From CBHWET01 sp966112985 (GTDB taxonomy: Bacteria; Verrucomicrobiota; Verrucomicrobiia; Limisphaerales; JACDHS01): a stretch of 6,849 bases of DNA. The stretch covers positions 1 to 6,849 of the forward strand of contig CBHWET010000283.1 of assembly GCA_966112985.1 (NCBI GenBank). Direction: 5' to 3'. Positions 1-6,261 of the stretch are shown here, piece after piece. The position numbers were made by a program, and so were the translations under genes. Position 1 is the stretch's first letter, and each line of letters begins with the position of its first letter. The notes beneath the pieces were generated by a model, which was not told the DNA's origin, made no database searches, and saw only the letters and a list, made by a program, of their open reading frames with translations.

Positions 1-3
1 TAA

Positions 4-23
4 TTTGTGAAATTTTTCACAAA
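4..23. promoter_or_regulatory. Perfect 9-bp inverted repeat; Rex- or CRP-type operator candidate
   Basis: Seen: TTTGTGAAA at 4-12 and its exact reverse complement TTTCACAAA at 15-23, separated by TT. The inner part fits the published Rex operator pattern TTGTGAA-N4-TTCACAA (5-22) without mismatch. It also fits the CRP-family core TGTGA-N6-TCACA (6-21). A second, smaller inverted repeat, ACAAA-C-TTTGT (19-29), overlaps the right arm. No gene starts to its right on the plus strand, so if it is an operator it most likely controls a minus-strand gene beyond the left edge. Which regulator binds cannot be decided from the site alone. A structural hairpin is less likely because the arms are AT-rich and the gap is only 2 nt. 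Confidence 0.5.
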
Positions 24-127
24 CTTTGTTCCTCCGGCTGAAAAACGTAGCATGGCCCAGTCATTTCGCAGAAGTTTTCTTCGCCGCTGCTCAGGTGCAG
101 GAGTCATTGGAAAATTCTGTCGCTGAT

Positions 128-611
128 CTGCCTCTTCCAAATTCTTTCTGACGAAAAGAACCGCCTTTTGGCGCTCGAATATGCTCGGCGATCGTTCGCG
201 GCCGTTTTTTGAGCCTCAGAATTCGCTCGCGGACGTCCGCAATGGCTTTTAGGGCACCAGAATTTGCTTGCGGAGGCCCGCGGCGGTTTTTTGAGGGGCG
301 GAATTGGGGTATGGAAGTCCGCGGTAATCTTTCAAGCATCAGAATTTGTCTGGGTACGTCCACGGCCATTTTTCGCGAGTCAGAACTAGCCGCAGACGTC
401 TGCAGCCCTTTTTTGTCAGTGAAATTTTGGTCGTGGAGTTTTGCGTCGGTATTTTGTGAGTCAAATTTTGCTCGCCGAGGTTTTGGACGGCTTTTTAGCG
501 CCAAAGTGACCTCGCGGAAGCTCGCAACCATTTTCTGAACATCGAAATTTGCGTGCGGACGTCCCCGACAGTTTTCAAATCGTAGATTTTTGTCGCGAAC
601 CTCTGCGGGTG
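128..611. repeat. Degenerate tandem repeat array, about 40-bp period, at least 11 units
   Basis: Seen: successive units start with a T-run at about 166, 205, 247, 287, 330, 369, 409, 452, 492, 531 and 572, with lengths of 39-43 bp. A weaker, earlier unit lies at about 128-165. The approximate consensus is T(4-6), then GAGCATCAGAATTTG, then CTCGCGGACGTCCGCGG. Each unit therefore alternates a T-tract, an AT-rich core and a GC-rich palindrome. The units are strongly diverged from each other, so the array is old or loosely constrained. Unit length is not a multiple of three and varies, so the open frames crossing it on both strands do not encode a repeat protein. I see no CRISPR-like invariant repeat with unique spacers. 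Function is unknown. It could be a structural or protein-binding intergenic repeat family, or a decaying satellite. Confidence 0.8.
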
Positions 612-674
612 TTTACAAGGAGTTCCAACCAAGACGGTTATGTTGTAATCAAGGTTCTTCCGAGCGCCGCGCCC

Positions 675-1187
675 CTAACTTGAACCTTTACGCCTTTTCG
701 TAGAGCTTTGCGAGGATTGAAGCAATTCCGACAAAGCATTCGTCGCGATTTTCCGGTCTGTGATATCGGAGGTGACTCCAAACATCTTATTCGGTTGGTG
801 GTCGGAAAGCATTCCAACGCTCGACAACCATCGAATTCCGTTCGTGGGATGCGTGATGCAATATTCTATGTTGAAAGCGGTACGATTTACCAACGCTGAC
901 TCGAACGCTTTCCGAACGGCATCGCGGAAGTCCGGGTGTATCAAAGAAAACGTCCGGGAGAGATCGAACGGTTCTTCAGGTGAGAACCCGAACAAGCTTT
1001 TACATTCCGCGGAGGCTCCGACCACATGTGTTATTAGATCCACGTCCCATGCTCCCACTTTAGCAACGCTCCAGGCGGGATTTGTACGTGCATGAGCTTC
1101 GCGTCCACGTTGAACACGTTCTGAGCTTTGTTGCACCAGCGAAGCCCGCATTGAAGTGCGAGACGCTACAGACGCATCGGTTTGCAC
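675..1187 (-). CDS. Orphan single PAS-domain protein (possible remnant of a sensor kinase)
   Basis: A 170-residue protein read from a GTG codon. An in-frame TGA lies directly upstream, so it cannot extend further. An alternative ATG lies at residue 13. A PAS fold of the PAS_3 type spans about residues 41-146. Recognisable blocks are AKVGAWDVDL, the IHPDFRDAV block (family IHPDDR), the strand ending in GIRWLSSVG, and the terminal FGVTSDITDRK typical of the PAS/PAC boundary. In most family members this boundary leads into a histidine kinase, a diguanylate cyclase or another PAS domain. Here only about 25 residues follow, ending in the basic tail STKRRKGSS and a TAG stop. No output domain, signal peptide or membrane segment is visible. 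It may be a stand-alone cytoplasmic sensor module or the decayed end of a larger sensor. The lack of a clear ribosome binding site and its position beside a repeat array favour decay slightly. Confidence 0.65.
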   Translation of the reverse strand: MQTDASVASRTSMRASLVQQSSERVQRGREAHARTNPAWSVAKVGAWDVDLITHVVGASAECKSLFGFSPEEPFDLSRTFSLIHPDFRDAVRKAFESALVNRTAFNIEYCITHPTNGIRWLSSVGMLSDHQPNKMFGVTSDITDRKIATNALSELLQSSQSSTKRRKGSS

Positions 1188-1227
1188 TCAATGGGTGAAT
1201 CCCCGAATTTAATGCGGTTGGTTGACT

Positions 1228-1256
1228 TTGATAAATTCATTGCCTTCAAAGATAAT
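1228..1256 (+). promoter_or_regulatory. Sigma70-like promoter of the esterase gene
   Basis: Seen: TTGATA (1228-1233; 5 of 6 to TTGACA), a 17-bp spacer, and GATAAT (1251-1256; 5 of 6 to TATAAT). The start of transcription would be near 1263, giving a very short leader of about 11 nt before the ATG at 1274 and no room for a normal Shine-Dalgarno sequence. A second -35-like hexamer, TTGACT (1222-1227), abuts it but is spaced too far (23 bp) from this -10. Confidence 0.5.
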
Positions 1257-1273
1257 TCAGCAATTAGTTTCCC

Positions 1274-1888
1274 ATGCTCGATACGGAACTTATTCCTGCC
1301 GCCGATAAAGAAAGCCGCAAGCTGATGATCGTTTTACACGGACTCGGCGATAGCATGGACGGCTACCGTTGGCTGCCGAGTGCCATGCAGTTGCCATGGA
1401 TGAATTATCTCCTCGTGAATGCACCAGATGGTTACTACAGCGGTTTCTCGTGGTTTGATATTTATGAAAACCGATCGCCGGGCATCAAGCGCAGTCGTGA
1501 ATTGCTTTTCGAACTTCTGGACGATCTTCGCGAAAAAAATTTTCCTACTGAAGAAACAATGATGCTCGGATTTTCGCAGGGATGCCTGATGACGATTGAA
1601 ACCGGATGTCGATATCCGCATCAGCTGGCAGGCTTGATCGCGATCAGCGGTTGGCCACACGAACCGATGAAATTAATCGAGGAACGCTCTCCGGTAGCGC
1701 TCCAACAAAAATTTTTAATTACCCATGGAACGCAGGATACGCTCGTTCCTTTTGACCAGGTGAAACAGTCGGTAAACGAACTCAAAAGAGCCGGATTTCA
1801 GATCGACTGGCACGAGTACCGCAAAGCGCACACGATTATCGAAGAAGAAATCGAACTGTTTCGCGGATTCGTAAAGGCCCGGTACTGA
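1274..1888 (+). CDS. Alpha/beta-hydrolase of the phospholipase/carboxylesterase family
   Basis: A 204-residue protein, a normal length for the small Abhydrolase_2 (carboxylesterase/acyl-protein thioesterase-like) family. The strand LMIVLHGLGDS (17-27) carries the HG oxyanion-hole motif. The nucleophile elbow is GFSQG, with Ser101 as predicted nucleophile. The predicted acid is Asp155 in HGTQDTLVP, and the predicted base is His186 in KAHTI. All three catalytic residues are in the expected order and spacing. No signal peptide is present, so it should be cytoplasmic, hydrolysing short-chain carboxylic esters or a related acyl substrate; the natural substrate cannot be told. The ATG start fits the promoter at 1228-1256. 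No Shine-Dalgarno is visible, in keeping with the short leader. The gene is divergent from the PAS gene. A prepilin-like gene follows after 40 bp and may be co-transcribed. Confidence 0.88.
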   Translation: MLDTELIPAADKESRKLMIVLHGLGDSMDGYRWLPSAMQLPWMNYLLVNAPDGYYSGFSWFDIYENRSPGIKRSRELLFELLDDLREKNFPTEETMMLGFSQGCLMTIETGCRYPHQLAGLIAISGWPHEPMKLIEERSPVALQQKFLITHGTQDTLVPFDQVKQSVNELKRAGFQIDWHEYRKAHTIIEEEIELFRGFVKARY

Positions 1889-1928
1889 ACGACCGTGACG
1901 GATAGTTCAGAGGCCGGTCTAAACCACC

Positions 1929-2102
1929 ATGAAGATCGGTCCGATGATCCTTCCTTTATTCCGCAGGGCAAACAGCACACGTGGCGTCACGATGATCGAG
2001 CTTTTGTGTGTACTCGGCATCATTGCGATTTTGATGGGGATGTACATGCCTACGATTCTTCGCGTTTACAAACGCATCCGGAGTTTTCTCGGCGAGATGT
2101 AA
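1929..2102 (+). CDS. Very short prepilin-type N-terminal cleavage/methylation protein
   Basis: A 57-residue reading frame from ATG (1929) to TAA (2100-2102). An in-frame TAA at 1920-1922 fixes its upstream limit. It starts with a basic leader containing FRRANSTRG, then VTMIELLCVLGIIAILMG. This is the type IV prepilin signature: Gly19 before the predicted prepilin peptidase (PilD/GspO) cleavage point, Glu at position +5 of the mature chain (Glu24), and a long hydrophobic helix. The mature peptide would be only 38 residues, i.e. the membrane helix plus a basic tail (RVYKRIRSFLGEM), with no globular pilin head. It may be a minor pseudopilin-like peptide of a type II secretion or type IV pilus system, or a truncated pilin gene. 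A purine stretch, AGAGG at 1909-1913, lies 15 nt upstream, rather far for a Shine-Dalgarno. Its 3' end is 11 bp from the convergent GH44 gene. Confidence 0.72.
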   Translation: MKIGPMILPLFRRANSTRGVTMIELLCVLGIIAILMGMYMPTILRVYKRIRSFLGEM

Positions 2103-2113
2103 CCCTCGCGTAT

Positions 2114-4426
2114 TTAGGGCTCCCACACTGCGCGGTAGAACGTCTTTTGCGGCGACATCGGGACAAACACGTTCATATAATTAGTCGTCAGAACGTTCGT
2201 GCTTACCGATGTCCACGCGGCCAGGTTCGTTGAAGATTGCAGGACGTAAGGAACCCCGGCTTCACCAACAAGGGAGAATACAAACTGGTTTGTAAATACA
2301 CCGCCAACATCCAAACGCGGTTTCGCAGGAATGCGCGGAGGAATAACAAACAAGGTGATGCTCTGAGCGGGCAGGGTGTAGCTCAACTGATTCGTGATAT
2401 TCGTGATGTTGGGAAGATGCGCGATGGTATTCGATGCGTTCAGTTGCCAAACCGAAGCCGTAGTCATCGCGAGATAATTTGTGAGCCGCAGGTTTACCGC
2501 GTTCGTCGTAAACGCTTTGTTTATCAACATTACTGTTAGTGCGAGATCATTGGTGCGAATGGCCGCGAACACAGAAACTTCATCTGGGTTCGGCGCGTCG
2601 CCGAAAACGCCCATGCTGCCAAATGTCGACTTATTATTGTCGTAGTTGCGATACATTTTGATCGCCTTGTACACAGGCGTGGTATTTTCCGGCGACGTCC
2701 AACGTGTTGCCATATCGAGACCTTCGCGTCCAAAAATGCCGAGAACATCCGCCTGTGCCGTAGCACCGTTGATGTGATTTTCTGCACCCCAACTGTATTC
2801 GGTAATTGCGGTTTTGGTTCCCGCATAGTTCGTCGATATCCAGGACTTCAAACGCGGAATCAAATAAACCGGTGTGCTGATCCAGCTTTCATCGACATAA
2901 CTTGGATCCCATAACGAACGCGTCGATCGATTGCGAAGCATTTGCAGGTCAGTTGTGACGTTCGTGCTGAATTCGCCGCCCTGCGGGTAATAATGGACGC
3001 TGCAAACATCCAGCAAGCGCTGGCCCGTTGCATTGTTTGTTCGACGGAGTTGATCAAGCAGCCATGGAAGGTAGTCCCAGTTTCCGTGCGCAGCTTTATC
3101 AGGAAATGAAGTGTAACCATTCGCATCCGATACCTGTTGATCGTAACCGCTGAGAAGAAACGCAGCCCAACCCCATTCCTCAGGACCGAAGATCGTTGCG
3201 CCGGGATCCACCTGCTTGATCATCGAAGCATATTCAATCATACGATCACGCGACTGCTCCATGTTGATTCCCGTTTTCACAACGTCGCGATGCGTCGAAT
3301 GCCAGATGCTCATTTCGTTATCGAGAAGGTAGTAGCGGAGGCCGCCGGTCGAAGCCGTTCCCCAACGGTTCGTCAGATGTTGAATCCATCCTTTTTGGAA
3401 TGTGGAAGTCACCGGCATGTTGGCGTCCAATAGATTGTTATTCGTGATGAATTGACCGGAGCCTTGTGCAATACCGTTTCCAGCGTCCGTACTCGCCCAT
3501 GGTGCGTAGCCGGTTCGTGATGCCTCGGTTTCCGTCTGCGCTCCGTATTTGGCTACGGAGAAGCTCCATCGTTTGACGCGATTAGTCGTAACGTCAGCCG
3601 CCCAGCCGATCATCGGAATGGTGATCATCGGTTCAGCACCCCCGGCGCGCGAGTCGGTTATAAATGTGTCGGCATTTTCACCTGGAACCGCGCTGTCGTA
3701 TGGCAAACTTTGAAAGAACCAATCGAACGCGGTTTGAAATGAGTTCTGCTGCCAGTTGTAACGGGTCGTTGCATTACCTCCCGACCGATTCAGCGGCACA
3801 TTCAGATCGGCGACGTCATTGGAAGAAGCGAAGGCAACACCGTAAATCCTTGGATCAATGGCGTGGCGATTACGTCGACCATCAATTGTAATGGTCATCG
3901 GTCCGACGACGACCGGCACGGCAACCAATTGGATGTCATCTAGATAAAACGGCTGAAAGATCCCACCCGATCGATCCTGCCACCAAAAGCCATCAAGGCC
4001 GGACGTGTTGGCAAGCCCGAGGGCAGAGAAGGGGATTATGTATTTGGTCCATGTATTCGCCTGCAATGCGGGCAGGTTGTAAATCGTCTGCGCGGTGCCG
4101 TTGATTAATGCCTGCACCTGCAACAGTTGTCCGCCGGCCGCGCCGCCGTTAATCCAGAACGTCAGGTTTGTGTAGGACGCCGAGTTAAACGCCGAATGAT
4201 GGAGATAAATCGCCTCGTATGCGCCTCCCGAAACGCTGATTGCCTTCGTTCCACTATGAACGTAATTCGTGCTGTTATAATTGAGCGTTGCCCAGCCCCA
4301 GCTTTGCCAGCTGTTCACCAGCGCGTCGTCGTAAATCGTTTGATCAGAGCGTCCTGCTTGCGGCAAAACGCAAAGGGTAACGAGTAAAACAATCACTCGG
4401 AATAATCCAACAATACGGTCGTACAT
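2114..4426 (-). CDS. Secreted glycoside hydrolase family 44 (endoglucanase/xyloglucanase-type)
   Basis: A 770-residue protein from the ATG at 4426 (an in-frame TTG at 4465 would add 13 residues). I prefer the ATG because it places a signal peptide directly at the start: MYDRIVGLFR, then a hydrophobic stretch ending near QAGRS. Residues about 28-170 form a Gly/aromatic-rich beta-sandwich-like module with a carbohydrate-binding look (WQSWGWATLNY, LHHSAFNSASY, FWWQDRSGG, FYLDDIQLV). Residues about 176-640 are the GH44 catalytic domain: an opening like IDPRIYGVAFASS and LNRSGGNATTRYNW; predicted acid/base Glu371 in LDNEMSIWHSTHRD; predicted nucleophile Glu543 in TAITEYSWG. Family members hydrolyse beta-1,4-glucans such as carboxymethylcellulose and xyloglucan with retention. 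A C-terminal module (about 705-770) ends in KTFYRAVWEP, a style common in secreted Verrucomicrobiota proteins. The gene is divergent from the sigma-factor gene. The exact substrate is not determinable here. Confidence 0.92.
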   Translation of the reverse strand: MYDRIVGLFRVIVLLVTLCVLPQAGRSDQTIYDDALVNSWQSWGWATLNYNSTNYVHSGTKAISVSGGAYEAIYLHHSAFNSASYTNLTFWINGGAAGGQLLQVQALINGTAQTIYNLPALQANTWTKYIIPFSALGLANTSGLDGFWWQDRSGGIFQPFYLDDIQLVAVPVVVGPMTITIDGRRNRHAIDPRIYGVAFASSNDVADLNVPLNRSGGNATTRYNWQQNSFQTAFDWFFQSLPYDSAVPGENADTFITDSRAGGAEPMITIPMIGWAADVTTNRVKRWSFSVAKYGAQTETEASRTGYAPWASTDAGNGIAQGSGQFITNNNLLDANMPVTSTFQKGWIQHLTNRWGTASTGGLRYYLLDNEMSIWHSTHRDVVKTGINMEQSRDRMIEYASMIKQVDPGATIFGPEEWGWAAFLLSGYDQQVSDANGYTSFPDKAAHGNWDYLPWLLDQLRRTNNATGQRLLDVCSVHYYPQGGEFSTNVTTDLQMLRNRSTRSLWDPSYVDESWISTPVYLIPRLKSWISTNYAGTKTAITEYSWGAENHINGATAQADVLGIFGREGLDMATRWTSPENTTPVYKAIKMYRNYDNNKSTFGSMGVFGDAPNPDEVSVFAAIRTNDLALTVMLINKAFTTNAVNLRLTNYLAMTTASVWQLNASNTIAHLPNITNITNQLSYTLPAQSITLFVIPPRIPAKPRLDVGGVFTNQFVFSLVGEAGVPYVLQSSTNLAAWTSVSTNVLTTNYMNVFVPMSPQKTFYRAVWEP

Positions 4427-4584
4427 CCTCTCAAGGTTGCCATCCTCGATTTTTCCTTTCAACAATTTGACGCATTTTTTCGATAGGAGTTTTCCCTACG
4501 CAGCTCCTTCCATATAATCGCGAAAAAGATTCACAAAACAATTTGTCCGGTTTGCGTTTTAAGCGGGTCTTTAATAATAGAAAG
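4427..4584. promoter_or_regulatory. Divergent intergenic region between GH44 and ECF sigma gene, with TATAAT
   Basis: These 158 bp separate two divergent starts. Seen: a perfect TATAAT at 4513-4518 on the plus strand. The matching -35 position (about 4490-4495, TTTTCC) is poor, so the promoter would need an activator or an alternative sigma factor. Transcription from it would give a leader of about 60 nt before the sigma-factor ATG. A plus-strand TTGACG at 4467-4472 has no -10 at proper distance. A small stem, ACAAA-N4-TTTGT, lies near 4532-4545. I could not find a convincing promoter for the minus-strand GH44 gene, though the TATA element is nearly readable both ways. One region may control both genes. 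Confidence 0.4.
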
Positions 4585-6237
4585 ATGAGTGATCCCCGAC
4601 AATTACTGGTGGAATATGCCGAGACCGGTTCCGAGGCTGCATTCCAGGAGTTAGTCACGCGATACGTCGATCTCGTGTATTCCGTGGCACTCCGTGTTGT
4701 GAATAGCGATGCCCATCTGGCGCAGGATGTGGCGCAAACTGTATTCGCAGATCTCGCGCGCAAAGCGGGAACTTTATCTCCGCAGGTAATGCTCGGCGGC
4801 TGGCTTCACCGACACACCTATTTCGTCGCCATGAACGTTGTGCGTGGTGAGCGGCGCCGTCAGTTCCGAGAAAGAGAAGCGGTTGAAATGAACATGTCCG
4901 AAGATCATTCCGAGGAGAATCTCGCATTAATCAAGCCGTTCCTCGACGAAGCCATCAACGAACTGCCGCCCGAAGACCGCACCGCCATTGTCTTGCGTTA
5001 TTTCGAACAAAATGATCTGCGATCCGTTGGCGATGCGCTGGGCAGTAACGAAGATGCTGCTCGCAAACGCGTCAGTCGTGCGCTGGATAAATTGCATACG
5101 CTCTTAACGAAGCGTGGAATTCTTCTGTCGGGTGCGGTCCTGGCGACAACTCTATCCGCTCATGCCGTATCCGCAGCGCCTGTCGGAATGGCTACAACGA
5201 TTTCTACGGCGGTCCTTACCGGAACAGCAACAACCAGTGGTGCAGCAATAACTGTCTTAAAAATTATGAGCATGACAAAAGTAAAAGTGGGAATCGCCGC
5301 CGCGGTCGTGGCGATTGGGATGTCGGTTCCTTTGGCGATACAGCACAACGACATCGCGAAGTTACGGGCCGACAATGCAGCCCTCAAACAACAACTCCAG
5401 GAAAACGCGCGACTCGTGGCCGAGAACAATCGGCTCACGACTCTCCTTGCGAATGCGAACGCCGCCGCTTCGACAAACGACCACCAGCGTGAAGTTCTGA
5501 AACTGCGCGGTGAGGTTGGGCGGCTGCAAACTGCCGCGTCGGCGCCTCAGCCGAGCGCTCTCAGCGGCGCGATGGCGAATCCCGAAATTCAGAAGGCCAT
5601 CCGCGATCAGCAGAAGGCAGCGATGGCTGCCCTCTATAAGGAATTTGCTAAACGCCTGAAATTGTCGGAGGAACAAACGGAAAAGTTCAGCGATCTTCTG
5701 GCCGATAACATCATGGAAAACATCGAAAAGATTACCGCCGTGTTGCGCGACGGAAAATCGGGCGACGAATTAAACGCTGTCTTTGCAGAACAGGACGCGC
5801 TGCTCCTGAAGAAAGTCGAAGAGATGCTCGGCCCCGAGGGGAGGGGACAGTACGAAGAATATAGTCGTGATCTGTTGAGCCTGCTGACCGTTGAACAGTT
5901 CAAAGGAAGCTTCACCGGCGACAAAGCCGCCAAAGAACAGAAAAGAAAGCAGCTGTATGCGGTGATGCAGGAGGAGACGGCGGCGGCAATGGCCAATGCC
6001 GGTCTCAATGCGCAAATCATTCCCAACTTGAGCTTCCGAAATATGGCCTCCGAGGTTGAAGCCGAGAAAAGTCTGAAGATTATGGATTCGGTTTACGAAC
6101 GGGCTGCGGAACGCGCCAAAGCTTTTCTCTCCGAGAAAGAGCTGCAGCAATTTGCCAAGTTCCGCACTCAGGCGATGAGTTCGACGCGCATGTCTCTTGC
6201 CGTGAATCGCAAGATCATGGCGCCACCGTCGAAATAA
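4585..6237 (+). CDS. ECF sigma factor fused to a transmembrane, coiled-coil, sensor-like C-terminal region
   Basis: A 550-residue protein from the ATG at 4585, where MSDPRQLLVEYAETG matches the usual beginning of this ECF type (an in-frame TTG at 4543 would add 14 residues). Sigma region 2 spans about 16-93 (AFQELVTRYVDLVYSVALRV, AQDVAQTVFADLARK, GGWLHRHTYFVAMNVVR). Region 4 spans about 115-172 (INELPPEDRTAIVLRYFE and a helix-turn-helix with SNEDAARKRVSRALDKL). An Ala/Thr-rich hydrophobic stretch (178-227) follows, then a likely membrane helix (234-252, VKVGIAAAVVAIGMSVPLAI), a coiled coil (about 255-318) and a charged helical domain (about 335-550) with LKLSEEQTEKFSDLL, vaguely like CpxP/Spy-type helices. 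Ordinary ECF factors are about 180-200 residues, so two thirds of this protein is extension. No anti-sigma gene is adjacent. I infer membrane tethering and sensing within a single chain. The fused architecture is known in outline from Verrucomicrobiota and Planctomycetes; the ligand is unknown. Confidence 0.88.
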   Translation: MSDPRQLLVEYAETGSEAAFQELVTRYVDLVYSVALRVVNSDAHLAQDVAQTVFADLARKAGTLSPQVMLGGWLHRHTYFVAMNVVRGERRRQFREREAVEMNMSEDHSEENLALIKPFLDEAINELPPEDRTAIVLRYFEQNDLRSVGDALGSNEDAARKRVSRALDKLHTLLTKRGILLSGAVLATTLSAHAVSAAPVGMATTISTAVLTGTATTSGAAITVLKIMSMTKVKVGIAAAVVAIGMSVPLAIQHNDIAKLRADNAALKQQLQENARLVAENNRLTTLLANANAAASTNDHQREVLKLRGEVGRLQTAASAPQPSALSGAMANPEIQKAIRDQQKAAMAALYKEFAKRLKLSEEQTEKFSDLLADNIMENIEKITAVLRDGKSGDELNAVFAEQDALLLKKVEEMLGPEGRGQYEEYSRDLLSLLTVEQFKGSFTGDKAAKEQKRKQLYAVMQEETAAAMANAGLNAQIIPNLSFRNMASEVEAEKSLKIMDSVYERAAERAKAFLSEKELQQFAKFRTQAMSSTRMSLAVNRKIMAPPSK

Positions 6238-6261
6238 CTCTGTCGTTTTAATCCGAAATAA

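Noticed and set aside
91..538. Open frames of 146 codons (minus) and 109 codons (plus) across the repeat array
   Set aside because: The DNA repeat units are 39-43 bp and not multiples of three, so neither frame gives a consistent protein repeat. Both strands are open only because the repeat is poor in stop codons. No recognisable domain or ribosome binding site.
128..611. CRISPR array
   Set aside because: Units are degenerate throughout and contiguous, with no invariant repeat and no unique spacer segments; no cas genes nearby.
651..688. AAGGTTC / GAACCTT inverted repeat as a terminator for the PAS gene
   Set aside because: Only 7 bp with a 24-nt loop, it overlaps the end of the reading frame, and no T-tract follows on the minus strand.
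1895..2233. 112-codon plus-strand frame overlapping the glucanase 3' end
   Set aside because: Its translation has no family resemblance and it overlaps both the prepilin-like frame and the GH44 coding sequence; a shadow frame.
4427..4465. TTG start extending the glucanase by 13 residues
   Set aside because: The extension would place a charged segment before the signal peptide and has no Shine-Dalgarno. The ATG at 4426 gives a normal signal peptide.
4543..4584. TTG start extending the sigma factor by 14 residues
   Set aside because: The ATG at 4585 begins with the usual ECF N-terminus, and the extra residues are not family-like.
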